A DNA stretch of 64,000 bases. Source: Butyrivibrio sp. Su6. Lineage in GTDB: Bacteria > Bacillota > Clostridia > Lachnospirales > Lachnospiraceae. Positions 8,122-17,137 of the stretch are shown here, piece by piece. The translations under genes were made by a program, and so were the position numbers. Under the pieces are notes generated by a model. The model did no database searches, was not told the origin of the DNA, and saw only the letters and a program-made list of their open reading frames with translations. Positions within the stretch are counted from its first letter, which is position 1. Each line of letters starts with the position of its first letter. Location: NCBI RefSeq assembly GCF_900108105.1, contig NZ_FNUR01000014.1:50875-114874 (forward strand). The letters are read 5' to 3'.

Positions 8122-8163
8122 AGCGTACAGCTATGGTTATTTTGATTTTTTGGAAAGATAGAT

Positions 8164-8688
8164 ATGCCCAAAATTATAGAAAACATCAAGGAACAAATCA
8201 TAGAAGAAGCAAAAAAACAGCTTTTTGAGAATGGTTATTCAAAGACGACTATCCGTTCTGTTGCAGCAGCCTGCGGAATTGGCGTTGGGACTATGTATAA
8301 TTATTTCTCGTCAAAGGATATGCTGATATCTTCATTCATGTTGGAGGACTGGAAGAGCTGCACTGCGCAGATGAAAAAGCTGGACACTTCAGAAGAACTT
8401 ATATTTCTTGAGGGAATTCATGATTATCTCAAGGTCTTTATAAACAAATACAGCTTTCTTTTTAAAGATAAGGAGGCTGCATCAGTTTATTCCGCAGTCT
8501 TTGCTGAGAGACACGCACAGCTACGAGGAGTTCTTGCGAATATAATACTGCCTGTGTGTATTGATAAAAGCTATGATGAACCTGATTTTATGGCCAGTCA
8601 CATTGCGGAGTCTATACTTTTTTGGACACTTGAGGATGTTCCATTTGAGAAACAGGCGGGAATCTTTAGAATTCTTTTAAAGATGTGA
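8164..8688 (+). CDS. TetR-family transcriptional regulator
   Basis: A 174-residue repressor with an N-terminal TetR helix-turn-helix (about residues 12-55; the recognition segment includes CGIGVGTMYNYFSSKD). The C-terminal ligand domain has no recognisable specificity. The start codon follows GGAAAGATAG. The stop codon is 36 bp before the flavin reductase gene, so it probably heads the operon running to 12684 and responds to that pathway's substrate or product. Dyads upstream are candidate operators. Confidence 0.88.
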   Translation: MPKIIENIKEQIIEEAKKQLFENGYSKTTIRSVAAACGIGVGTMYNYFSSKDMLISSFMLEDWKSCTAQMKKLDTSEELIFLEGIHDYLKVFINKYSFLFKDKEAASVYSAVFAERHAQLRGVLANIILPVCIDKSYDEPDFMASHIAESILFWTLEDVPFEKQAGIFRILLKM

Positions 8689-8724
8689 AATATCAAAATG
8701 AATCACAAAAGCGGAGGGTATGAA

Positions 8725-9654
8725 ATGAGTAGCTTTGAAAACTTGCGAATCGTAGACAATTTTTATCAGACATCACTGTTTTTTCCGATGCCTACCGTTC
8801 TTATCAGCACTTTGTGCGAAGACGGCTCAACTAATCTGGGACCCTATTCCCTGATCCAGCCATATTATGTTGCTGGTAAGGATTATTACGCAATGCTTCT
8901 TAATTGTCGTAATTCATCTAACACAGCACAGAATATCCTGCGCACAGGAAAATGTGCGATCAACTTTATCGATGACAATCCCAAAAACTTTCATGAGGCA
9001 GTGAAGCTTTCATGGCCTGGCGATAAGCCATCCGAAAAGATGCCAAAATGTAATTTCAAATTGGAAAAGAGCCTTATTCAGGAGGAAAATCCTGAGGATC
9101 TGCGCCCTATGGTCATGACAGACGCCATAGAAGTAATCGAGTGTACATGGATGAGAGAGCTTGATGGAGCTTCAAACGATGCACCGGGTCAGCTTGAAGG
9201 CTATGAAGGTCCATATCATGATTTCAATGGCATAACCAGTAAGTTTGGTGCGCACTTTATCTTAAGAATTGACAAAATTCTTATGAAAAAGAAATATCGT
9301 GATGCCATAATAAACGGCGTGACAGCAAGAGATTTTCCACCACTTCCTGTAGATTACGGTTACAGGGATTCAAAGAACTTCTGGTTCCACAGAAAGAGAA
9401 GAATGAGAGCAGAGCTTTTGCAGGTTCGCGAAGCGTCACTTGCTTCTGTTCGTTATGCTGCAGAGAGAGCTGATGACAAGATAAAGTTTACTGATGATGC
9501 ACTTAAGTGCCTATTGGGTGTTCCAAGAGTCTTTTTACCTGCTGCTCTTAAGGGCTGTGTTGAGTGGGCAAGAGAGAATAACGTTGAACTTGTAACTGAG
9601 GAGCACATGAAGATAATCAACGATAAGCGTGCCCAGGAAAAGAAGAAAAAATAA
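8725..9654 (+). CDS. Flavin reductase-like protein with a PCP_red-like C-terminal domain
   Basis: The ATG at 8725 has GGAGGG 8 nt upstream; an ATG nine codons earlier does not. The 309-residue protein begins with an FMN-binding split-barrel fold of the flavin reductase/DIM6-NTAB type (about 1-210; PMPTVLISTLCEDGSTNLGPYS early). After a basic linker (about 218-230) comes a helical tail (about 245-300) with FTDDALKCLLGVP and AARENN-like spacing. This tail resembles the small domain of light-independent protochlorophyllide reductase subunits (PF08369). That resemblance is by eye. It likely supplies reduced flavin, or reduces a substrate itself, for the neighbouring oxidoreductases. It ends in a Lys-rich tail. 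Confidence 0.8.
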   Translation: MSSFENLRIVDNFYQTSLFFPMPTVLISTLCEDGSTNLGPYSLIQPYYVAGKDYYAMLLNCRNSSNTAQNILRTGKCAINFIDDNPKNFHEAVKLSWPGDKPSEKMPKCNFKLEKSLIQEENPEDLRPMVMTDAIEVIECTWMRELDGASNDAPGQLEGYEGPYHDFNGITSKFGAHFILRIDKILMKKKYRDAIINGVTARDFPPLPVDYGYRDSKNFWFHRKRRMRAELLQVREASLASVRYAAERADDKIKFTDDALKCLLGVPRVFLPAALKGCVEWARENNVELVTEEHMKIINDKRAQEKKKK

Positions 9655-9678
9655 TTCATGACATGGAGGAGATAAAAA

Positions 9679-10527
9679 ATGAAGGTTGTACTTGCAGGCG
9701 CTTATGGAAATCTTGGCGCAGATATTTTTAAAGCTCTTTTAAAGGAAGGACATGAAGTAGTTGCCCTTGATATGATGCAGAGAGATATTGAACTTAATGG
9801 CAAATACTCTTTTACCAAGGTAGATGTGACAAAACCTGAAACACTTGCTGGAACATGCGATGGCGCAGACGCAGTCATTACAACTGTAGGTCTTACAAAG
9901 GGATCTGCCACAATTTCCAACTATGATATCGATTATCAGGGAAACCTCAACATATTAAATGAAGCCAAAAAAGCGGGAGTTAAACATTTTACCTATATTT
10001 CAGTAATAAGAGCAGATCAGGCTCCTGAAAAAGTACCAATGGTACATGCAAAATATCTTTTTGAGCAGAAGCTGAAAGAAAGCGGCCTCTCTTATGTTAT
10101 CCACAGACCAACAGGCTATTTTTATGACATTGTAAAAGTATTCAGACCAATGGTCGAAAAGGGCGCCGTTACCCTTCTTGGAAATACACCTGTCAGCTGC
10201 AACGTTATTTCAACTGAAGATTTTGCTGATTTCATCGTAAAGCACATGCTTGATGACAACAAGATTTATGATGTAGGCGGAAAAGAGACTTACACATATG
10301 AAGAAATTGCAACAATGTGCTTTAAGGCAGCAGGAAAAGAACCGGTAATAAAGAAGGCTCCGACTTGGCTCTTTGATGTACTTGCATTTGTGAATAAGCT
10401 CAAAAAGAACGGAAAAGAAGCAATCATCCGCTTCTCAAAGTTTACTTTATCTCAGGATATGGTAGGTTCAACCAAATATGGAGATATGAGTTTTGCTGAA
10501 TATATAAAAGACAACTTTGCCGTCTGA
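9679..10527 (+). CDS. NAD(P)-binding oxidoreductase of the atypical SDR/NmrA type
   Basis: A 282-residue Rossmann protein with an N-terminal GAYGNLG dinucleotide motif (residues 7-13), an acidic residue at the end of strand 2 (VALDMM), and an extended-SDR-like body (VKHFTYISVIRADQ, then a weak YxxxK as HAKYLFEQK). The family includes NmrA-like regulators, NADH-ubiquinone accessory proteins and divinyl-chlorophyllide reductase-like enzymes. The context of flavin reductase, DUF1295 protein and bilin-reductase-like protein favours an enzymatic role. GGAGGAG precedes the ATG, and the 24-bp gap to the previous gene fits one operon. Confidence 0.8.
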   Translation: MKVVLAGAYGNLGADIFKALLKEGHEVVALDMMQRDIELNGKYSFTKVDVTKPETLAGTCDGADAVITTVGLTKGSATISNYDIDYQGNLNILNEAKKAGVKHFTYISVIRADQAPEKVPMVHAKYLFEQKLKESGLSYVIHRPTGYFYDIVKVFRPMVEKGAVTLLGNTPVSCNVISTEDFADFIVKHMLDDNKIYDVGGKETYTYEEIATMCFKAAGKEPVIKKAPTWLFDVLAFVNKLKKNGKEAIIRFSKFTLSQDMVGSTKYGDMSFAEYIKDNFAV

Positions 10528-10564
10528 TAAAAGTGGCAGGTATTTTCACTTGGAGGATTAATTT

Positions 10565-11371
10565 ATGTATTGGAATTCATTACTTATAATCTGCCTTGTC
10601 TGCGCTGTTCTCAGTGCAGTGGGCTTCTATAAATATGTGTACTTTCTGTCTATTGGATATGGATTTGCAATTGCCGGTGGCGGCATAACTATTTTAATTA
10701 TGTCTTTGAAGTATGGCTGGTCAGAAGGAGTTGTTGTTCTTGCTGTTTTACAGGCTGTTTTGTTTCTTGCCTATGGCGTGCGTTTGTCCGGATTTCTTTT
10801 GATAAGAGAGATAAAAAATGCGGCATATCGCAAGACCTTAAAGGAAGCAACAGGAAATGACAAGAAAATACCTGTGTTTGTAAGCATTTCAATTTGGGTA
10901 TTCGTTGCTATTCTTTATACAGCACAGGTGAGCCCAATGCTCTTTAGATATGCAAACGGATCAAAGGATGTGATCGTTCCTGTAATTGGCATGCTGATAT
11001 CTGTCTTTGGTCTTGGACTCGAGTCACTTGCAGATAAACAGAAATCAGAGCAGAAAAAGGAAAGACCTGATATGGTGGCAACAAAGGGACTTTACAAAAT
11101 TGTCAGATGTCCGAATTATCTTGGGGAGATTATTTTCTGGACAGGGGTATTTGTTGCAGGAATCACAACTTATCAGGGAATTGGACAGTGGCTTATGGCG
11201 ATAATAGCATATGTCTGCATTGTTTATATCATGTTCAACGGAGCTCAGCGCCTTGAAAAGCGCCAGATGGCACGTTATGGCAATGATGCTGCGTATAATG
11301 ATTATGCAAATAAGACACCGATCATACTTCCTTTTATTCCTATTTATCATCTGAATAAAAAAACGAGTTGA
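10565..11371 (+). CDS. DUF1295 membrane protein (steroid 5-alpha-reductase/ICMT-like fold)
   Basis: A 268-residue integral membrane protein with about seven hydrophobic segments. The C-terminal third has the DUF1295 hallmarks: GLYKIVRCPNYLGEIIFW (about 178-195), then ALQRLEKR-like and YGNDAAYNDYANKTP segments that form the NADPH or S-adenosylmethionine pocket in related enzymes. Relatives reduce steroid-like enones or methylate isoprenoid cysteines; the substrate here is unknown. GGAGG precedes the ATG. It is the fourth gene of the TetR-led operon and suggests a hydrophobic ring compound or membrane-soluble substrate. Confidence 0.8.
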   Translation: MYWNSLLIICLVCAVLSAVGFYKYVYFLSIGYGFAIAGGGITILIMSLKYGWSEGVVVLAVLQAVLFLAYGVRLSGFLLIREIKNAAYRKTLKEATGNDKKIPVFVSISIWVFVAILYTAQVSPMLFRYANGSKDVIVPVIGMLISVFGLGLESLADKQKSEQKKERPDMVATKGLYKIVRCPNYLGEIIFWTGVFVAGITTYQGIGQWLMAIIAYVCIVYIMFNGAQRLEKRQMARYGNDAAYNDYANKTPIILPFIPIYHLNKKTS

Positions 11372-11395
11372 TAAGTGACATCTTGGGGGTTACAT

Positions 11396-12019
11396 ATGAA
11401 AAATTATTCGATCACAATGGGGATCATAGATTTTATACCGGTTATATTTTTTGCTATTGCAGCAATAATGTTACAAAGGAATCTGTATAACAAAATGAGC
11501 AAAGGCGCCTTCGCACTTTTTGCTGTGGGCACAATTGATATAATCTGTGCAGGAGTTGCCAAAGCACTCTATAAGCTTCTTTATGCCGCAGGAATCTGTG
11601 ATTTCAAGCCTTTGAATGATATATTCTTTCCGATGCAGTCCATTGGATTTCTTTTGGCAGGAATAGGCATACTTGCAATGCTTTTCCACAGACAGGGCAA
11701 AAACGCTGCGCTATCCGTTGCGCCACCTGTGTTTACAGGCACAGCAATATTTGTAAGCTGCATGTGCATTGGACTTGCTATGATATATATTGCTTTGTGC
11801 ATAATTGCAGTAAAGCTTAAAAAGCCATTTCTCATAGCGGTTTTTGTTATATCTTTTCTCTGCTCACTTGCAATGGGATATCTTTCATCCAAAGATTTTA
11901 CTCAGAGCTACATGAACTGGATTGCCCAGATAATTAACATTGTTGGACAGGGACTTCTATTCTATGGCGTGATAGTCATGAATAAGGCCGGAATTGCTGA
12001 CCTTGTACTTGGAAAGTGA
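11396..12019 (+). CDS. Unknown six-segment membrane protein
   Basis: The ATG at 11396 follows TTGGGGGTT; a start seven codons earlier has no site. The 207-residue product is mostly hydrophobic, with about six membrane segments, short loops and no catalytic motif that I recognise. It lies 24 bp after the DUF1295 gene and 8 bp before the bilin-reductase-like start, so it belongs to the same operon. It could be an exporter, a membrane anchor or a cofactor carrier for the pathway. No family is claimed. Confidence 0.7.
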   Translation: MKNYSITMGIIDFIPVIFFAIAAIMLQRNLYNKMSKGAFALFAVGTIDIICAGVAKALYKLLYAAGICDFKPLNDIFFPMQSIGFLLAGIGILAMLFHRQGKNAALSVAPPVFTGTAIFVSCMCIGLAMIYIALCIIAVKLKKPFLIAVFVISFLCSLAMGYLSSKDFTQSYMNWIAQIINIVGQGLLFYGVIVMNKAGIADLVLGK

Positions 12020-12027
12020 GGCTGGCT

Positions 12028-12684
12028 ATGACTTGTCTGGATGAAATGATTAAGATTATAAAAACTCATTATGAGTTGGAACCTGTAAATACTTCAGAGT
12101 ATGATGGATTAAAGATCAATGGCATGCGCTTTGATATAAAGGCCTATGAAGCTAAAAATCTTGGGCATATATCTGTAATGACGGCTAAAGGCTTATTTGG
12201 TCTCATGAAAATGGATACCATAATATTTACGCCATCTGAGGCTGATCTGCCTCTTTTATCCTATGACAGGATAAAGGTCATGGGGAATGATATTTTGATT
12301 ACAGAGCTTTTTGATACTGTGGCTGACACTGATACATTAGACAATCTGGACAGAATTGAAGCATTAGTATCAAAGTATGACTATCTTCCTTACAGGGATC
12401 CGGGAAAGCATTGGTATGATGACATCAAGCTTTCAGGTTGTATGTCCTTTAAGGGAAAAAAGAATTTGTCTTCAACATTTAATGCACTTGCAAAAGAGTA
12501 TCTGGAGACATATTTGAGTCTGCCTCATGTTGAGGTCAGTGATGTTGCACTAAAAAAGCAAAAGACTCTGAACTACGTAAATGACCTTATTGAAAACGGT
12601 GGTCCTTCAACCAACGTATTTATCAAGGCCATAGGAAAAGAGAAGACGAAAAAGCTCTTTTACCAGGTCCTGTTTGGAGTGTAA
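12028..12684 (+). CDS. Ferredoxin-dependent bilin reductase-like protein (PcyA/HY2 superfamily, remote)
   Basis: The ATG at 12028 has GAGG 7 nt upstream, overlapping the end of the previous gene. The 218-residue size is close to phycobilin:ferredoxin oxidoreductases (about 240). By eye, residues 33-99 follow the PcyA pattern: an FTPSEADLPLLSYD segment matches the FPRP-E-LP-D region, and Asp80 falls on the catalytic Asp105. The PcyA His88 position is not conserved. The C-terminus (NYVNDLIEN, then IGKEKTKKLFYQVLF) matches the family's conserved ending. These enzymes reduce linear tetrapyrroles with ferredoxin electrons. A bilin or other tetrapyrrole substrate in this anaerobe is inferred. It is the last gene of the operon, before a terminator. 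Confidence 0.55.
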   Translation: MTCLDEMIKIIKTHYELEPVNTSEYDGLKINGMRFDIKAYEAKNLGHISVMTAKGLFGLMKMDTIIFTPSEADLPLLSYDRIKVMGNDILITELFDTVADTDTLDNLDRIEALVSKYDYLPYRDPGKHWYDDIKLSGCMSFKGKKNLSSTFNALAKEYLETYLSLPHVEVSDVALKKQKTLNYVNDLIENGGPSTNVFIKAIGKEKTKKLFYQVLFGV

Positions 12685-12690
12685 CTAAAA

Positions 12691-12722
12691 AATGCTTACG
12701 CCGATGGCGTAAGCATTTTTAA
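12691..12722 (+). terminator. Terminator of the TetR-led operon
   Basis: AATGCTTACGCC (12691-12702) pairs with GGCGTAAGCATT (12706-12717) around a 3-nt loop, with A-tract before and T-tract after. It can act on both strands, so it probably also ends the convergent BASS gene. Confidence 0.9.
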
Positions 12723-12739
12723 TAAAGTTCAATTTAGGC

Positions 12740-13717
12740 TCACTGAGCCTTTTCTAAAATGGGTTCTTCCTCAGTGTCATTTTTTTGGGAATCATCTACA
12801 AGCTTCTGGTAGATATTTGCAAGGATTGCACCTGAAATATTGTGCCATACTGAGAAAATTGCGCCTGGGACTGTTGCCATTGCAAGGTCTGGGAAAGCTG
12901 TTCCTGCAAGAGATGTTGCAAGTCCTGAGTTCTGCATTCCAATCTCGATAGAAAGAGCTTTTTTCTTGGATACAGGAAGCTTTAAAAGCTTTCCGAGAAG
13001 GTATCCGCATGCATATCCTAAAAGGTTGTGAAGGATAACTACTACGAATACAACAGCACCTGTCTCGAGGATTCTTGCTGAGTTGTGTGATACAACTGCT
13101 GCTACGATAAGTGTGATAGCTGTAACAGAGACAAGTGGAAGAATGTCAGCTGCCTTAGCGGTGAACTTTCCAAAGAATCTGTTGATAACAAATCCAAGGC
13201 CAATAGGTACGATAACTACTTTGATGATAGAAACGAACATTCCCAAAACATCTACAGTTACAGAAGTTCTAAGAAGAAGGTATGTGATTGCAGGTGTTAA
13301 GAATGGAGCAAGGAGAGTGTTAACGCTTGTCATCCCCACTGACAAAGCAACATCGCCTTTACTAAGATATGTGATAACGTTACTGGATGTGCCTCCGGGA
13401 CATGTTCCAACAAGGATAACACCGGCCAAAAGACCTGCTTCAAGGCCAAATGCCTTTCCGAGAGCGAAAGCTAAAAGTGGCATAATGGTGAACTGAGCCA
13501 CACATCCAAGAAGGATATCTTTAGGCTTTTTGAAAACAAGAATAAAATCTTCAGGCTTAAGAGTAAGACCCATTCCGAACATTACTACCATAAGAAGGTA
13601 GTTTACCCATGATGTCTGGATCCACAGACATGTTCCAGGCACAAAAAGAGCCAGCGCAGCTACTACCAGTACAATGATTGCCATGTACTTCCCAACAAAA
13701 CTACTTACTTTTTTCAT
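12740..13717 (-). CDS. Bile acid:sodium symporter family (BASS) transporter
   Basis: A 325-residue membrane transporter with about ten segments. Family signatures are clear: GTCPGGTSSNVITYLSKGD (about 112-130), the unwound region that binds substrate and sodium, and IEIGMQNSGLATSLA (about 250-264). BASS proteins import organic anions with sodium: bile acids in animals; pyruvate, pantoate, 2-oxo acids or amino acids in bacteria and plastids. The substrate here cannot be set. AAGGAG precedes the ATG. The gene converges on the bilin-reductase-like operon and shares its terminator. Its C-terminus is acidic and cytosolic. Confidence 0.9.
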   Translation of the reverse strand: MKKVSSFVGKYMAIIVLVVAALALFVPGTCLWIQTSWVNYLLMVVMFGMGLTLKPEDFILVFKKPKDILLGCVAQFTIMPLLAFALGKAFGLEAGLLAGVILVGTCPGGTSSNVITYLSKGDVALSVGMTSVNTLLAPFLTPAITYLLLRTSVTVDVLGMFVSIIKVVIVPIGLGFVINRFFGKFTAKAADILPLVSVTAITLIVAAVVSHNSARILETGAVVFVVVILHNLLGYACGYLLGKLLKLPVSKKKALSIEIGMQNSGLATSLAGTAFPDLAMATVPGAIFSVWHNISGAILANIYQKLVDDSQKNDTEEEPILEKAQ

Positions 13718-13827
13718 TGTTCTTCTCCTTAATATGCAATTTTATACATAATTATACAACTGTAAACGAAATTGTCTACCAAGAGTGCATAAAAATACAA
13801 GAATGATTATTTTTAATCAATAAAATT

Positions 13828-13867
13828 GCACAAGAAAGCATGTCTTTTGCCAAATGCTTTCTTGCGC
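13828..13867 (-). terminator. Terminator of the TIR-propeller gene
   Basis: GCACAAGAAAGCAT (13828-13841) pairs with ATGCTTTCTTGCGC (13854-13867), one mismatch. On the minus strand it is followed by AATTTTATT. Confidence 0.8.
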
Positions 13868-13872
13868 AATAA

Positions 13873-16800
13873 TTAGCCATCTAATCCATACATGGATCTT
13901 TCTGCTTCAGACATCTCTGTTCCCTGAAGGTAGTCTTTTGTTTTGGCAATCAGATCCTGAGTAGTGTAGTGCTTGAAATAGCCAACCTCTAATTCACTTG
14001 AGCTTGAACTGTAAGCCCAGGTCAGAAAGGTATCTGTACCCTTGTGATGACCATAGCAGTGCTCTATGTAAGCAACTTCAACCCAGTTTTCAAGTTCAAA
14101 GATGTTGAGGATATTGCTTTCAAGTACATAAAGAAGATTATTCTCTTTATCAATTTCGAAAGTTGCTATCTCACCGTAGTTGTTGTAATAGGTTGAGAGG
14201 TCACTATTACCGATAAATGAGCCATCATCTCCGCTATATCTGAACATGGACCCGTTTGAATAGGGAACTACCAGAAGGTTTCCTAAATTCTCAAAATCAA
14301 GGAATGCCATCCCCATCGGAGAAGCGTTGTTGCAGGAAATTTCCTGGATGAGTTCACCTTCGATATCCTTAAGCAAGATAACTTCACCATTTGTTATGGC
14401 AACTCTTTTTCCTGTGTCATCAACTGCTATATCTGTTGGCGCTTCCCAACCTGAAGGAACAGTTATGTCAAAAGAGGTATTGTTGTTAAAATCTATTATC
14501 TTATAGCTTGGCATATCGGAGGAACCACAGCTGATATATGCCAGATTTGCCTTGGAAAAATACTTAATTGCTTTACAATATTGAACCTCAAGGTCATCAA
14601 GGTTTACTTCTGTCTTTTCGCCGGATTTCAGATCGTTTAATACAACTACCGAATTATAGTAATCGATGTTATTGTAATAAACCAGGTTGTTATCACTTAA
14701 AACCATTTGTGCATTGGAAGGTCCGTAGCTATCGTTTAGTTTTTCTTTTGTCTGCTCTTTGGTCACAAGGTCATAAGATGCAAGGTAAAGTATGGAATTA
14801 TATTTATCATCATATTCGGTGAAGGCATAGTAGAATTTTCCTTCGCAGGTTCCAAGCAGTTTTACCTTTGAGTATCTGCAGCTGTCACTTACATGAATAG
14901 AGGTCTTGTAGGTCTTTTGGTCTGAATTAAAAAGTAAGATATCTGAGCCATCGGCACCGTCGGATACAGCAATTGAAAGGACTTTTTCATCTAGGTTGTA
15001 GCAGCTGAATGTGTTTTCATATACAGGGCAGTTGTCAAATTTGGTCCAGTCTTCATCTGAAATTCCAACGCCATAGAAGACTATTGTATGTGAGTAGGCC
15101 TGATGGGTATAGATACCTTTTTTTATAATAGCGTCGGTGAGATCATCAGTAAAACGTGATGTCAGCGTAAGACCTGACGAAGTTTCGCTCATGGTGGTAT
15201 GTGTTGCCATGGAACCGCTTTTGGTAATGTACATAGGAGAGAGTTCTTTTCCTGTTTCATTTACAGATATGATAGGCTCGTTTACATTATCTTCAAGCTG
15301 AAGTTCACCGGTTTCATTATCCCAGGCACGGACCATGTTTCCTGCATAGAAGGCCATTTTGGTGTCATTTAAGACCTTGAAACCGCAGTTTATCGCGTAG
15401 TTTGTAGAAACAAAATCATATTGCCAGTTAAGAGTAAGTTCCCCTGAATTAAAGCAGTAAATACCGGTATGGTCATCAGTTATGTATATGTTATCATACA
15501 TTTTTCCACTGCCATCCAGAGTGCCATTAGTACATGCGGTGTACAATTTGTCGTTTAAATAGGCAATATAGTGAATTTTTTGGCCTTCCAAAGGGTAAGA
15601 TAAAAGCTCACCTGTTTGAATATCGTATTCCATAAGAGAGTAACTCTTATGGAGGTATGTATGCTCTTCACTTGTTCCCTGACCAAGGCAAAAAGCAATT
15701 CTCTTTTTATCAGGTGATAACACAAATTCGTCACAGGAATCCATGCTGTATTTCTCTTCGATAACATTGAAATCAATGGTATTAACTACTGAACCGTCTT
15801 TTACAGATACTTCTGATATTCTGCCATGGGAATCCGGAACAAGGAAAGTTGTGTCAGTGTAGTTGAATATATCCTCGGTTACTGTGCTCAGGTCCTCATT
15901 TCGCCATTTCCTTTCGCCGGTCTTAAGATCATAGGCGTCGATGAAATCCCAGCTTGAGACGATCAAAGTGTTATCATCAAAAAAGAATAATCCATCGAAT
16001 TGATTAACATTGCAGTTTAAAAGAACCTGATGAGTCGTAGTATCCCAAACAGTGATATTGTTGCCCTGATCCTCAGCTGCCAGTTTTGAGCCATCGCTTG
16101 AAACCTTATATTCCCTTACCTGGTTTGACATCTGGTAATTCCAGGCTGCGTCAATGTTTGATCCTGCAAGTGATACATAAGAAAGGGATGACTGAGTTAT
16201 GGCTTTCAGTGCTTCAGGAGTTACAGGTGTCTCATCCTTTTCATCTTTTGGAAGTGCCTCAAGAGCAAGCTGCATTGCTTCGATACGGTTCTCGTTTTCA
16301 AGGAGCTTCAGCGACTCATTTGCAAGATATTTTGACTTGTTGCGAAGGGACTCAATGTAGTTTTTGTGGATAAGTGAATTGCTGTAGAGCATATATCCTG
16401 TAAAGCCAATCATGAGGGCCATAGCGCCTGCAAAGATGGCAGAAAGCTTTCTCATCTTGTACTGACGATGCCTGTTCATAAGTTCGTCATAGGAGCAGCC
16501 AATGAGGGCAGCAGCCAAACGAGGAAGCTCTTCGGCTCTGGCTCTTTTTACAGGAAGCCTGAAGTCGCAGGAAAGCGGCTCAAGCGGAACTTCAATAGTG
16601 TGAGTTTCTCCGTTTTCATCCTGAACCTCCTTTTTAGAGGTTAAAAGAATTTTTGGTATTACGTCATAGGGCTCTCCATCAGCAAGAACAGTAAGAACCT
16701 GTCCCATGGTGTGATTTTGCAGGAAAGTCTCTATTTCTTTTTCAACCCAGGTGGATTTCTTGGTATTGGTGGAACAGATAACTATGAGATAATCGGCATT

Positions 16801-17013
16801 TTTTAAGGCCTCAGCAATAGTATCGTTTAGATCATTGGTGATAGGAAGCTCGTCCTTGTCCCTGAAGATACGGTCAATCTTTTTTACCCCGGTCTGTTTC
16901 CTGATCTTGCCGGGAATGTGGTAATGTTCAAGTCCCTTAACAATTTCAGCAGCAACCTTATTGTCAAGATCTGCGTGCTTATAGGATATGAACGCGTTAT
17001 AATAATTTATCAT
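13873..17013 (-). CDS. TIR-domain membrane protein with a C-terminal beta-propeller
   Basis: The ATG at 17013 follows GGGGGAGGA; an ATG nine codons earlier does not. The 1046-residue protein has an N-terminal TIR-like domain (about 1-125; NAFISYKHAD, FRDKDELP, and LIVICSTNTKKSTWVEKEIE with candidate catalytic Glu91 or Glu93). A basic linker (155-190) and one membrane segment (190-212) follow. Then come a helical stalk (213-290) and a long C-terminal region of WD40/quinoprotein-like repeats with GxxxWD and DLKTGE turns. TIR domains are NADases or interaction modules. The topology places TIR inside and the propeller outside. A sensor or defence role is inferred. No effector gene adjoins it. Confidence 0.8.
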   Translation of the reverse strand: MINYYNAFISYKHADLDNKVAAEIVKGLEHYHIPGKIRKQTGVKKIDRIFRDKDELPITNDLNDTIAEALKNADYLIVICSTNTKKSTWVEKEIETFLQNHTMGQVLTVLADGEPYDVIPKILLTSKKEVQDENGETHTIEVPLEPLSCDFRLPVKRARAEELPRLAAALIGCSYDELMNRHRQYKMRKLSAIFAGAMALMIGFTGYMLYSNSLIHKNYIESLRNKSKYLANESLKLLENENRIEAMQLALEALPKDEKDETPVTPEALKAITQSSLSYVSLAGSNIDAAWNYQMSNQVREYKVSSDGSKLAAEDQGNNITVWDTTTHQVLLNCNVNQFDGLFFFDDNTLIVSSWDFIDAYDLKTGERKWRNEDLSTVTEDIFNYTDTTFLVPDSHGRISEVSVKDGSVVNTIDFNVIEEKYSMDSCDEFVLSPDKKRIAFCLGQGTSEEHTYLHKSYSLMEYDIQTGELLSYPLEGQKIHYIAYLNDKLYTACTNGTLDGSGKMYDNIYITDDHTGIYCFNSGELTLNWQYDFVSTNYAINCGFKVLNDTKMAFYAGNMVRAWDNETGELQLEDNVNEPIISVNETGKELSPMYITKSGSMATHTTMSETSSGLTLTSRFTDDLTDAIIKKGIYTHQAYSHTIVFYGVGISDEDWTKFDNCPVYENTFSCYNLDEKVLSIAVSDGADGSDILLFNSDQKTYKTSIHVSDSCRYSKVKLLGTCEGKFYYAFTEYDDKYNSILYLASYDLVTKEQTKEKLNDSYGPSNAQMVLSDNNLVYYNNIDYYNSVVVLNDLKSGEKTEVNLDDLEVQYCKAIKYFSKANLAYISCGSSDMPSYKIIDFNNNTSFDITVPSGWEAPTDIAVDDTGKRVAITNGEVILLKDIEGELIQEISCNNASPMGMAFLDFENLGNLLVVPYSNGSMFRYSGDDGSFIGNSDLSTYYNNYGEIATFEIDKENNLLYVLESNILNIFELENWVEVAYIEHCYGHHKGTDTFLTWAYSSSSSELEVGYFKHYTTQDLIAKTKDYLQGTEMSEAERSMYGLDG

Positions 17014-17137
17014 ACATTTCCTCCCCCGCTGGCACCTCATTAAAAAGCACCAACTGCATTAGGATACCACACGGGTGGGATATATTAAAGAATAGATAGC
17101 ATTCAATCTTTATTTCATAAATAATTTTCGTCTGAAT

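Noticed and set aside
12016..12027. GTG start for the bilin-reductase-like gene overlapping the previous stop
   Set aside because: It has no suitable ribosome site, whereas the ATG at 12028 has GAGG at proper distance.
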